A program made the position numbers and the translations under genes. The notes under the pieces are model-generated. The model was given only the letters and a program-made list of their open reading frames with translations, was not told the DNA's origin and searched no databases. A stretch of 64,000 nt of DNA from an uncultured Bacteroidales bacterium (lineage in GTDB: Bacteria > Bacteroidota > Bacteroidia > Bacteroidales > Paludibacteraceae). Of the stretch, positions 1 to 8,500 are shown in pieces. The stretch spans positions 56,878 through 120,877 of the forward strand of contig ONEG01000014.1 of assembly GCA_900316845.1 (NCBI GenBank), in the 5' to 3' direction. Within the stretch, counting starts at the first letter, position 1, and each line of letters begins with the position of its first letter.

Positions 1-615
1 GTCAAGGCGAATAAGAACTACATGGAGACCACCTATCCGCAGAGCTCTCTGATGCCGCGGTTCCTGTTCCTCAATGCTGTCTCTGTAGCCAAGACCGAAG
101 GACAACCGGCATTCATCGCCGAGCTGCAGAACCTCGTAGCGAACTATGGTTCGACGGAGTTAGGCACCATGGCAAAAGACATGCTCGCGATGATGGGGCA
201 GGGTATGGAGAGCCAGAAAGGCGGCGCTACGTCGTCCCTGGCTGACATGCGCGGACAGGTAGAGGAGACACCCGAAGAACAAGAGGCGGCTGCACAGGAA
301 TGGAGCGAGGATCGCAAACAACCTTCTGTCGTCGTGCTGATACTGCCTCAGGCTTCCGAAGAGGCACTGAACGAACTCCTGTACGAAGTGGCACTGTTCA
401 ACTTCTCGCAGTTCCTCATCCGCGATTTCGACCTACAGAAGATGCCGGTATGGGGTGAGACATGCGCGCTGCGCGTCAGCGGTTTTGCAGATATGGATGA
501 AGCAGAGTGGTGGATGGACCTCCTGCAGAAGAACACAGATATGCAAACAATCCTGCAGGGCAAACAAATAAAGGCAGTTACCGAAGTAAACCTGCCTTTG
601 ATTGTGGGGAAATAA
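1..615 (+). CDS. C-terminal part of a TPR-type protein (5' end outside window)
   Basis: The frame is open from base 1, so the first in-window ATG (22) is internal and this is the last 204 residues of a longer gene. The start looks like the end of a helical repeat array (NYGSTELGTMAKDMLAMM). It is followed by an acidic, Gln/Glu-rich linker and a compact C-terminal domain with alternating hydrophobic strands. This arrangement resembles the end of large TPR lipoproteins common in Bacteroidales, some of them SprE/PorW-like. The family assignment is inference from a fragment. It ends just before a tRNA on the opposite strand. Confidence 0.5.
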   Translation, partial: VKANKNYMETTYPQSSLMPRFLFLNAVSVAKTEGQPAFIAELQNLVANYGSTELGTMAKDMLAMMGQGMESQKGGATSSLADMRGQVEETPEEQEAAAQEWSEDRKQPSVVVLILPQASEEALNELLYEVALFNFSQFLIRDFDLQKMPVWGETCALRVSGFADMDEAEWWMDLLQKNTDMQTILQGKQIKAVTEVNLPLIVGK

Positions 616-627
616 GCCATCCATTTG

Positions 628-701
628 TCGGGAAGACGTGATTCGAACACGCGACCTCCGGTCCCCCAGACCGTTGCGCTACCGGGCTGCGCCACTTCCC
701 G
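628..701 (-). tRNA. tRNA-Pro (anticodon GGG)
   Basis: Read on the minus strand, a full cloverleaf folds. The acceptor stem is CGGGAAG/CTTCCCG, the D arm carries GCGC...GCGC around AGCCCGGTA, and the anticodon loop is CTGGGGG with anticodon GGG. The T arm is GCGTG-TTCGAAT-CACGT. The outermost anticodon-stem pair (A-G) is mismatched. CCA is not encoded, so it would be added after transcription; a CCA-adding enzyme gene lies at 36.9-38.3 kb. Confidence 0.93.
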
Positions 702-728
702 CCGCGTTCGTTTTTACGAAAGCGGGTG

Positions 729-760
729 CAAAGGTACTGCTTTTTTCTGACATACGCAAA
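729..760 (-). promoter_or_regulatory. promoter of tRNA-Pro
   Basis: On the minus strand a -33 TTTG (757-760) is separated by exactly 20 bp from a -7 box TACCTTTG (729-736), the Bacteroidota consensus. Transcription would start about 20 nt before the tRNA. The site lies only 16 bp from the miaB start codon on the other strand. Confidence 0.8.
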
Positions 761-775
761 TTTTTAGAGCATAAA

Positions 776-2131
776 ATGATAAAAAAATTTTATATTGAGA
801 CATACGGTTGCCAAATGAACGTCGCAGACAGCGAGGTTGTGGCGGCTATTTTGGAGACTACCGATGCGGAAATAACCGACCGGTGGGAGGATGCCGACAT
901 CATTCTCCTCAATACCTGTTCCATCCGTGACAACGCCGAGCAGAAAGTCGGTGCCCGCCTCCGCGAGTTAAAAGCGCACTTGAAGAGTCGAAAGTCGAAA
1001 GTCGAAAGTCAAAAGACTATTATCGGCGTCATCGGTTGCATGGCAGAGCGCATGGGGCAGGAGCTGATTGATACTTTCGGTGTGGATTTTGTTGCAGGAC
1101 CGGACGCGTATCTCGATATCCCCAATCTCCTTGCCCAATGCGAGCAGGGACATAAGGCGATGAACGTGGAGCTCAGTACCACAGAGACCTACCGCCAGAT
1201 CATCCCTTCGCGTATCGGACGCTCCATCAGCGGGTTTGTGTCCATCATGCGGGGTTGTAATAACTTCTGCTCCTACTGCGTCGTGCCTTATACCCGCGGA
1301 CGCGAGCGCAGCCGAGACGTGGAGTCCATCCTCAATGAGGTACGTGACCTCCAATCGAAAGGCTATAAAGAAGTCACCCTCCTCGGCCAGAATGTCAATT
1401 CCTATCGCTACACTCCAATGGTAAATGGTACATGTGAAAATGGTACATGTATCGACTTTGCCGATCTTCTGGAGCTGGTAGCCGATGCCGTGCCGGACAT
1501 GCGTATCCGTTTCACAACCTCCCATCCCAAGGACATGTCCGACAAGACCCTCGAGGCCATCAGCCGCCATAAGAACCTCTGTAAGTTCATCCACCTGGCG
1601 GTGCAGTCGGGTTCGAACCATATCCTCCAACTCATGAACCGCAAATATACCCGCGAGTGGTACTTGGACCGTATCGCTGCTATCCGGCGTATCCTGCCGA
1701 CTGCAGCCATCAGTACGGATATCTTCTGCGGTTTCCATGACGAGACACTCGAGGATCACGCCCAGACGCTCTCTCTCATGCGCGAGGTGGGATTCGACTC
1801 CGCCTTCATGTTCAAGTACTCCGAGCGCCCCGGCACCTATGCGCATAAGCACCTGCCGGATAACATCCCCGAGGAGGAGAAAGTAAGGCGGCTCAATGAG
1901 ATCATCGCGCTGCAGACCCAACTCTCTCTGGAGTCTAACCAACGGGAGATAGGCAAGACCGTGGAGGTACTCGTCGAGGGCTTCTCCAAACGCAGCCATG
2001 ACGACATGTACGGACGGACGGAGCAGTACAAGACCGTCGTCTTCCCCCGTACCAACCAGAAGATCGGAGATCTCGTCAAAGTGACCATAAAAGAGGCATC
2101 TGCCGCTACTTTACGCGGAGAAATAGCCTAA
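776..2131 (+). CDS. miaB: tRNA-2-methylthio-N6-dimethylallyladenosine synthase
   Basis: Radical-SAM methylthiotransferase that converts i6A37 to ms2i6A37 in tRNAs reading UNN codons. The order is as expected: N-terminal UPF0004 domain with conserved cysteines (YGCQMN, NTCSIRDNAEQK, GVIGCMAER), the radical-SAM cluster motif CNNFCSYC near residue 160, and a C-terminal TRAM domain. I chose ATG 776 because the product then starts MIKKFYIETYGCQMN as in the family (451 aa); the frame stays open upstream through the tRNA. Oddity: residues about 70-81 (KSRKSKVESQK), between the cysteine motifs, are encoded by a 7-bp tandem repeat that orthologues are not expected to have. No promoter of its own was recognised. 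Confidence 0.97.
   Translation: MIKKFYIETYGCQMNVADSEVVAAILETTDAEITDRWEDADIILLNTCSIRDNAEQKVGARLRELKAHLKSRKSKVESQKTIIGVIGCMAERMGQELIDTFGVDFVAGPDAYLDIPNLLAQCEQGHKAMNVELSTTETYRQIIPSRIGRSISGFVSIMRGCNNFCSYCVVPYTRGRERSRDVESILNEVRDLQSKGYKEVTLLGQNVNSYRYTPMVNGTCENGTCIDFADLLELVADAVPDMRIRFTTSHPKDMSDKTLEAISRHKNLCKFIHLAVQSGSNHILQLMNRKYTREWYLDRIAAIRRILPTAAISTDIFCGFHDETLEDHAQTLSLMREVGFDSAFMFKYSERPGTYAHKHLPDNIPEEEKVRRLNEIIALQTQLSLESNQREIGKTVEVLVEGFSKRSHDDMYGRTEQYKTVVFPRTNQKIGDLVKVTIKEASAATLRGEIA
986..1017 (+). repeat. 7-bp tandem repeat inside miaB
   Basis: About four and a half imperfect copies of AGTCGAA. The tract lies in a surface loop of the UPF0004 domain and keeps the frame. It is one of the dispersed heptamer/octamer tracts of this window. 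Confidence 0.9.
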
Positions 2132-2164
2132 AACAAAGAAATTTCGCATTTTTTTGCTAAAAAA

Positions 2165-2196
2165 TTTGGTTATGTCATAAAAAAGCAGTACTTTTG
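2165..2196 (+). promoter_or_regulatory. promoter of the greA leader
   Basis: TTTG (2165-2168), 20 bp, TACTTTTG (2189-2196). It would give a leader of about 130 nt before the small ORF at 2340 and about 260 nt before greA. Confidence 0.8.
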
Positions 2197-2239
2197 TACC
2201 GAAAACAAAATTTTCATAGTTAAGGTTTAGGTTTGATGG

Positions 2240-2272
2240 CAATAGGAGGCTGTGAAGTTTCCTATTGTTTTT
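2240..2272 (+). terminator. terminator-like hairpin 1 in the greA leader
   Basis: Perfect 7-bp stem CAATAGG/CCTATTG (2240-2246 with 2261-2267) followed by five T. It lies about 40 nt after the predicted start of transcription, so it could act as an attenuator and not only as the end of miaB. Confidence 0.6.
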
Positions 2273-2292
2273 AAACCAAAGGGTTAAAAAGA

Positions 2293-2320
2293 AATAGGTC
2301 TTTTTTGGCCTATTGTTTTT
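2293..2320 (+). terminator. terminator-like hairpin 2 in the greA leader
   Basis: Stem AATAGGTC (2293-2300) pairs with GGCCTATT (2307-2314, one G-U pair) around a T6 loop, followed by GTTTTTT. The stem sequence is nearly that of hairpin 1. The two could therefore swap partners (AATAGG of one with CCTATT of the other), giving alternative folds. Confidence 0.6.
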
Positions 2321-2339
2321 TAGACAAAGCAAAAAAAAT

Positions 2340-2450
2340 ATGGAAAATACGGATCTTGTTTTTGACACTCCCTCTCTGCCGGATTTGACAGATATGGAGG
2401 AGGCTCGCAAAGCGATTATCGTCAGCGAGATTTTGAACCGAAAATATTAA
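2340..2450 (+). CDS. 36-aa acidic small protein upstream of greA
   Basis: ATG to TAA gives 36 residues starting MENTDLVFDTPSLPDL and ending SEILNRKY. The N-terminal half is acidic and the C-terminal half is an amphipathic helix (EEARKAIIVSEILNRKY). It lies 12 bp before greA, downstream of a good promoter and two terminator-like hairpins, and uses ordinary codons. It could be a genuine small protein co-transcribed with greA or a leader peptide whose translation affects the hairpins. I do not recognise a named family. Confidence 0.6.
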   Translation: MENTDLVFDTPSLPDLTDMEEARKAIIVSEILNRKY

Positions 2451-2462
2451 AACAGAAATACT

Positions 2463-2930
2463 ATGGCAGTAACCTACATGACCGCTGATGGTCTAAAGAA
2501 ACTAAAAGAGGAAATCCAACAGTTGGAGACTGTGGAACGCCCGCGTATCATTGCCGCTATAGCAGAAGCGCGTGAGAAGGGCGATTTAAGTGAGAATGCA
2601 GAATACGATGCTGCGAAAGAGGCGCAGGGTGCGCTGGAGACGAAGATCGCTGTGCTGAAAGCCCGTCTGGCTGAGGCGCGCGTCCTCGATGCATCGGATA
2701 TACGTACCGATGAGGTGCAGATCCTGACCAAGGTACGCGTGCGCATGGCGAACGGAATGGAGAAGACTTTCCATCTCGTTACCGAAGGAGAAGCGAACCT
2801 CGCGGAAGGAAAGATTTCCGTCACCACCCCGATTGCAAAAGGTCTGATGGGAAAGAAAGTAGGAGAGATTGCGGAGATCCAAGTCCCCGCAGGTGTCCTC
2901 AAACTTGAGGTCCTCGAGATCAGCCTCTAA
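2463..2930 (+). CDS. greA: transcription elongation factor GreA
   Basis: Rescues backtracked RNA polymerase by stimulating cleavage of the nascent RNA through the secondary channel. The 155 residues match the family length. The N-terminal coiled coil carries the acidic tip motif GDLSENAEYDAAK (about residues 40-53), and the C-terminal FKBP-like domain ends TPIAKGLMGKKVGEI. It follows the 36-codon ORF by 12 bp and precedes the HIT gene by 20 bp, so the three probably share a transcript. The structured leader suggests control by transcription attenuation, which is inferred. Confidence 0.97.
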   Translation: MAVTYMTADGLKKLKEEIQQLETVERPRIIAAIAEAREKGDLSENAEYDAAKEAQGALETKIAVLKARLAEARVLDASDIRTDEVQILTKVRVRMANGMEKTFHLVTEGEANLAEGKISVTTPIAKGLMGKKVGEIAEIQVPAGVLKLEVLEISL

Positions 2931-2950
2931 ATGACCAAATCGTAAATGTT

Positions 2951-3358
2951 ATGACTCTCTTTACTCGTATCATCAAAGGTGAGATCCCGAGCTACAAGGT
3001 AGCCGAGGACGACAAGCATTACGCTTTTCTGGACATCAATCCGCTCGTGAAGGGACATACGCTCGTCATCCCGAAGTTGGCGGAGCCGGAAGCAGATTAT
3101 ATCTTCGACCTGACGGACGAGCAGCTGCAAGGCCTGATCACGTTTGCGAAAAAAGTGGCGGTGGGAATCAAAGCCGCTACGGGTTGCAAACGCGTCGGTG
3201 TAGCTGTCTTGGGAATGGAGGTGAACCACGTGCATATCCACCTCGTACCGATGAACTCGGAGAAGGACATGCTCTTCACCAACCCCAAGCTCTCTCTCCC
3301 GGCAGAAGAGATGGCGATCATCGCCAACTCCATCGCCGAAGCGATAGAGAAGAAATAA
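2951..3358 (+). CDS. HIT family nucleotide-binding hydrolase
   Basis: Cytoplasmic histidine-triad protein of 135 aa, Hint/HinT branch; members hydrolyse phosphoramidate or dinucleoside substrates. The signature HVHIHL is at about residues 95-100 and the N-terminal TLFTRIIKGEIPSYKVAED is typical. The physiological substrate is unknown. It ends in a shared terminator with the convergent M13 peptidase gene. Confidence 0.92.
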   Translation: MTLFTRIIKGEIPSYKVAEDDKHYAFLDINPLVKGHTLVIPKLAEPEADYIFDLTDEQLQGLITFAKKVAVGIKAATGCKRVGVAVLGMEVNHVHIHLVPMNSEKDMLFTNPKLSLPAEEMAIIANSIAEAIEKK

Positions 3359-3360
3359 AT

Positions 3361-3386
3361 AAAGCCCGCAACCGCGGGCTTTATTG
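3361..3386. terminator. bidirectional terminator between HIT gene and M13 peptidase
   Basis: Perfect 9-bp stem AAAGCCCGC/GCGGGCTTT (3361-3369, 3374-3382) with loop AACC, flanked by A/T-rich sequence on both sides. It serves two convergent genes. Confidence 0.85.
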
Positions 3387-3387
3387 T

Positions 3388-5427
3388 TTACCATATCGAT
3401 ACTCGATTCTCCGGGGCGATATACATCGGGCTTTCCTCCGTCACGTTCCATGCCTCGTACCATGCGTTGATCTGCGGCAGAGCACCGTTGACACGCCATC
3501 GACCGAGGGAGTGAGGATCGCTCTTCGTGCGGTTCAGGATCTCCTCCGGGCGGATGTTACCTGCCCATACGTTCGCGTACGCGAGGAAGAACCGTTGTGC
3601 CGGCGTGAAGCCGTCGCGGGTCTGCAGACGCTCACTCTCGGGCTTGCTCTCTTCGTTCAGGCAGAAGGCCAGGTAACTAACCTGCAGACCGCCGTGGTCA
3701 GCGATATTCTCACCCAGCGTGAACGCACCGTTAGCGTGTACGCCCGGAGCCACTTCGATCTTGTTGAACGCTTCTTCCATCACTTTCGTGCGCTCGTCGA
3801 AGGCGGCTTTGTCCTCTGCCGTCCACCAGTTGATCATGTTACCGTCCTTGTCAAACTGACAACCCTGATCGTCGAAGCCGTGGGTCATCTCATGACCGAT
3901 GACAACACCGATAGCGCCGTAGTTGAACGCGTCATCGGCGCTCATGTCGAAGAACGGATACTGCAGGATGCCGGCAGGGAAACAGATCTCGTTGGACGAG
4001 GGGTTATAGTATGCGTTCACCGTCTGCGGCGTCATGTACCATTTCTTCTTATCTACCGGCTTGCCGAGGTAGCTCAGGCTGTACTCCTGCTCGAATTTAG
4101 CAGCGCGCTCGAGGTTAGCATAGTAGGTATCCTCCGGGTTGATGTCGAGCTTCGAGTAGTCGCGCCATTCGTCCGGATAACCGATCTTGATGGTGATCGC
4201 GTTCAGTTTCTCGAGGGCTTTGGCCTTCGTCTCGTCGCTCATCCATGCTAAGTTCTCAATGCGGATACCCAGCGCTTTTTGCAGGTTATGCACGAGCGCG
4301 AGCATGCGTTCCTTATTCTCTTCGGGGAAGTATTTCTGTACGTACATCTGTCCTACCGCTTCGCCGAGCGTGCCGTTGACGATACCCACGGCGCGTTTCC
4401 ATAGCGGACTCGGCTCCTCGCGACCGGAGAGCACCTTGCCGTAGAAATCAAAACTCGTCATGTATATCTCCGTCGTCAGGTACGATGCCGCACCTTCGAT
4501 AGCCTGCCAGGTGAACAGCGTCTTCAGGTCCTTCAACGGCTCGTCAGCCAGCATCTTGCCTGCTTCCTGCAGGTGCGGTATCTGTCCTACGGAGAGGCTG
4601 TCTAACTCTACGCCCAAGGCATCGAAATATGCTTTCCAATCGACCTGCGGCACGAGCTCCTGCAACTCCGCGATGGACATCTTGTTGTAGTTCTTGATCG
4701 GGTCACGCAGCTCCACGTTGTTATACGCCGCTTTCGCCAGCCTTGTCTCCATACGCAGCACCGTCTGTGCGCGGGCTGCACCGTCGCTGAAACCGAACAG
4801 ACCGAACATCTTCTCTACGTACGCCACGTAGGCATTACGGATGGCGGTCGTCTGCTCGTCCGTGTCGAGGTAGTACTCTTTCTCGCCGAGCGCAAAACCT
4901 GCCTGGCACTCGTTGAGGATGTTCATCGAACTGTTCATCGCGTCCGCATCAACGTACATCGCCCATAGCTGATAGTCCATCGCCGCACCGAGGTGCTTCG
5001 ACAGCTCCTCACGAGAAGTTATAGCTGCTATCTCGTCGAGGGTATGCTGTACCGGTGCGATACCTTCCTTATCACGACGTGCCGTGTCCATCGCGAGGTT
5101 ATACAGGTCCCCGATCTTCTGCTCAATAGAGCCCGTCTCTTGACTCTTGTCTCTTGACTCTTGTCTCTTGGCTATCTCCTGAATCAGCCCATTCACCTGC
5201 TCGAGGTTCGTCAGTCCGAGTTTGTCGAACGAACCGAAACGTGCATACTCCGGCGTCAAGGGGTTGTTGGCCATCCATCCGCCGCACGCAAACTGATAGA
5301 AGTCATTCTGCGGAACCGCCGTCGTGTCTAAGTTCGCTAAGTCGATTCCCGTCGTCTGTTCCTGTTTGTTAGTACAAGCTGTAGTCATAAGCATTACTGC
5401 GCTTAAAGTAAAAATAAGTTTTTTCAT
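3388..5427 (-). CDS. M13 family zinc metallopeptidase (neprilysin/PepO-like lipoprotein)
   Basis: 679 aa from ATG 5427; the start is set by the signal sequence MKKLIFTLSAVMLMTTAC, a probable lipoprotein signal with Cys at about residue 18. M13_N fills most of the chain and M13 catalytic motifs follow: HEMTH near residue 511 and GENIADHGG near 572, which supplies the third zinc ligand. The protein ends in the usual short tail with W (ENRVSIW). It should degrade peptides at the cell envelope. A 7-bp tandem repeat (5135-5171) encodes RQESRDKSQETGS in a loop near residue 90. It has its own promoter, overlapping that of the divergent adhesin gene. Confidence 0.95.
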   Translation of the reverse strand: MKKLIFTLSAVMLMTTACTNKQEQTTGIDLANLDTTAVPQNDFYQFACGGWMANNPLTPEYARFGSFDKLGLTNLEQVNGLIQEIAKRQESRDKSQETGSIEQKIGDLYNLAMDTARRDKEGIAPVQHTLDEIAAITSREELSKHLGAAMDYQLWAMYVDADAMNSSMNILNECQAGFALGEKEYYLDTDEQTTAIRNAYVAYVEKMFGLFGFSDGAARAQTVLRMETRLAKAAYNNVELRDPIKNYNKMSIAELQELVPQVDWKAYFDALGVELDSLSVGQIPHLQEAGKMLADEPLKDLKTLFTWQAIEGAASYLTTEIYMTSFDFYGKVLSGREEPSPLWKRAVGIVNGTLGEAVGQMYVQKYFPEENKERMLALVHNLQKALGIRIENLAWMSDETKAKALEKLNAITIKIGYPDEWRDYSKLDINPEDTYYANLERAAKFEQEYSLSYLGKPVDKKKWYMTPQTVNAYYNPSSNEICFPAGILQYPFFDMSADDAFNYGAIGVVIGHEMTHGFDDQGCQFDKDGNMINWWTAEDKAAFDERTKVMEEAFNKIEVAPGVHANGAFTLGENIADHGGLQVSYLAFCLNEESKPESERLQTRDGFTPAQRFFLAYANVWAGNIRPEEILNRTKSDPHSLGRWRVNGALPQINAWYEAWNVTEESPMYIAPENRVSIW
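5135..5171. repeat. 7-bp tandem repeat inside the M13 peptidase gene
   Basis: Five imperfect copies of CTCTTGA/CTCTTGT as read on the plus strand. It is in frame, in a linker before the GSIEQKIGDLY motif. Confidence 0.9.
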
Positions 5428-5451
5428 AATCGAATTTTTCAAAATCGACTG

Positions 5452-5499
5452 CAAAATTACAAAAATTCTTGCATATATGCAAATTTTTTAGTACTTTTG
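5452..5499. promoter_or_regulatory. overlapping divergent promoters sharing a palindrome
   Basis: Minus strand: -33 TTTG (5480-5483), 20 bp, TAATTTTG (5452-5459), for the peptidase. Plus strand: CTTG (5468-5471), 20 bp, TACTTTTG (5492-5499), for the adhesin gene. Both -33 boxes lie at the ends of the palindrome TTGCATATATGCAA (5469-5482), so the two polymerase sites overlap. Confidence 0.8.
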
Positions 5500-5570
5500 C
5501 GCTCGCAAAAATATATTTGTATGCGATGGAACTTTTACTGCCAATGTATAAAATATAATCATCTAATCAT

Positions 5571-8500
5571 ATGAAAACTAAAATTTTATCTTTGTTGATT
5601 GCATTAGTAAGTATAGGCACTATACTTCATGCAGAGTCTTATGTGGTTGACTCCGGATATTGCGGAGCAGGAGAAGACAGTACCGCTTTACGGTGGGAGT
5701 TCAGCAGTGACGGAACGCTGAGTATCAGCGGAAATGGCGCGATGCGTGATTTTCAGGATTCAACTGAACTTCCCTGGCAGCATTACCGTACTTATGCGAT
5801 AAGGCATATATACCTCTCGGAGGGCATTACGCATATCGGCAGCCGTGCTTTTGAGACCATGCAAGCGGTGGATACCATTACTATACCGCAGAGCGTGAAA
5901 TCCATCGGCAGCGGAGCATTCATAAGTAACTACCTGCGAACCCTTGTTTTGCAGGAGGGATTGGAGCGTATTGATGAGTTTGCGTTTGAGAATTGCAACA
6001 ATTTATGGCGAGTCATACTGCCATCGACGGTGTCGTCTATAGGCGATATGTGTTTTTTGAATTGCTATTCCATACAAGAGTTTGAAGCAATCAACAATCC
6101 CCATTTTGTCAGTCCGGACGGAGTTCTCTTCCGCAGAGATACCATTTCGTTGATACAATACCCTCTTGGGAGATACGTAGAACAATATACCATCCCCAGC
6201 CAATGTGATACTATTTACCATGGAGCTTTCTATGGCTGTCAGCATCTTCAGTCTGTCACCTTCGATCATTGCCCTCATATGAATGGTGCTTTCTATTGGT
6301 ATGACCCCATTTCGTTTTATATCCCATGCGGAATGAAAGATATATTCGCCCAGGCGTTAGGGATGCCGGAATCGCGCATTTATGAGTCCGTAGGAGCTGT
6401 CGAGCATGCTGTAACCTTCAACTATGAAAGCTCCGGATATATAGAGAAACAGAATGTACAGGCACTATGTGACGGAACCAGCATGACGCTATCGGCAAAT
6501 CCCTATAACGGCTACCATTTCGTACAATGGTCTGATAGCGTGACCGATAATCCCCGTAATGTAACAGTTACGCAGGATTCCGCTTTTACTGCTATCTTCG
6601 CACCGTATAGCTATATGGTATCCGTATATTCCGCCGATACCACAAAGGGGAAAGTGACTTATATCCATGGTCAGTATGATTATGGCACCTACCTCCGCCT
6701 AACGGCAACACCTCTTGAGGGGTACGCCTTTAAGGGATGGAGCGATGAGAGCAAAGCGTACCTATGTCAAACAGATTCCGTAACCCGCAATTATTATGTA
6801 CGCGGTGATGCAGAGGTTTATGGTTATTTCGTGGAGGCTGATTCTATCGTAAGCGATTCCTGTGGCGCAAATTTAATTTGGGAACTGAATTGCGATGGTC
6901 TGCTGACTTTCCGCGGTAGCGGCGCAATGTATAATTACTCCTCCTCCACCAATCCGTGGCTCCCTTACGAAAGGAGTATCCGTGATATTTCCTTTGTTGG
7001 CTATATAACTACTATTGGAAATTATGCTTTCTACAACATGGATTTGAAGGATTCGCTGTTTATTCCCAGTAGTGTTACAGAGATAGGTAATCGTGCCTTT
7101 TACAATAATAATGATTTAACATACGTATCCATTCCAAATGCCAATATCGGGGAGTTCGCTTTTCAAGATTCGAGATCATTGCAGTCTGCCGTCATTGGAA
7201 ACGGCGTATATACCATAGGCAGAAATGCATTTAAAAGTTGTAGAAAATTAACCACGCTTCAGTTGGGTGCAAGCCTTAGCAGTATAGAGAAAGATGCGTT
7301 CCGATATTGCGACTCTCTCCGGACAATTATTTGTTACGCCACGACTCCTCCTGCTTTACCCTCGGGAAGTTCCAGGTCGTTTGATGATAATAAATCTCGT
7401 ATTACCCTTTATGTCCCCGCAGAATCGATAGAATCATACCGAAATGCAGAAGAATGGTCGGAGTTTACAAACATCTTATCTATAGAAGGAGGAGGAGAAC
7501 CTATGCCCCCATGTCCTCTTGCCTCCGGATATTGCGGAGCAGGTGAAGACAGTACCGCTTTACGATGGGAAATGGGATGCAACCATACGCTCGTTATTGA
7601 AGGTAGCGGAGCGATGGAGGATTACATGGACTCATTGCAAGTGCCATGGTTTGACTACCGCTACAATGAGATCAGAAAAATCCAACTCTCGGATAGCATT
7701 ACCCGTATAGGAAACCTGGCGTTCCATAATTGTTGGACCATTGAGGAACTCGCTCTTCCTCAAAGACTGCAGTCTATCGGAGAATACGCCATCTCCTATT
7801 GTACTCAGCTAAAACAAATTGAGATCCCAAGCAGTGTCACTACTATAGATGATCAGGCATTTTATGGATGTGAGACTTTGCGTACGGTAACCAACTATGC
7901 TACTACCCCGCAGGCTATTAGTCAATACGTATTTGATTATCGCGTTCGTACGTATGGAACGCTTTATGTTCCGAAAGGTAGTGTAGAGTTATACCGCGCC
8001 GCAGAAGGATGGAAAGACTTCACGAATATTCAGCCTATCAAATGTATCATTGCTTCCGGTAGTTGCGGGGCGCAAGGTAGCAATTTAACCTGGGAAATCT
8101 CTTGTGACAGTATCTTGACGATCAGCGGTACCGGAGAGATGGCAAACTGGACCAGAGAGAGGGAGACTCCATGGTATAATGACAATAGTGCATTGGGTCC
8201 AAAAGGATTCTTACCGTTCCATTCCGTAGTGATTGAAGAAGGCGTTACTTCTGTGGGAAATTATGCGTTCAGGTATGATACCTCGTTAGTTTCCCTGTCG
8301 CTGCCTAAGTCCATGAGGAAGATTGGCGAATATGCATTCCGGAAAGCCAAGATTAAGACCCTGACGATTCCTGAGAATGTGGATACGATTGGTCAAAGTG
8401 CTTTCTACGATTGCGCTCAGATTGCCTCTGTTACCTGCCTGGCAACAACGCCGCCTACCAATGCAAGGGAAGCTCGTTTCTTCACAAACACATACAACTT

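Noticed and set aside
602-775. Upstream extension of miaB
   Set aside because: The frame runs through the tRNA-Pro gene; ATG 776 gives the family-typical start.
968-1999. 343-codon open frame on the minus strand inside miaB
   Set aside because: Lies entirely opposite miaB, has no family-like motifs, and the miaB frame is fully conserved in type.
2111-2410. 99-codon minus-strand frame over the greA leader
   Set aside because: Overlaps the promoter and the two hairpins, is Phe/Leu/Lys rich from AT-rich DNA, and has no promoter.
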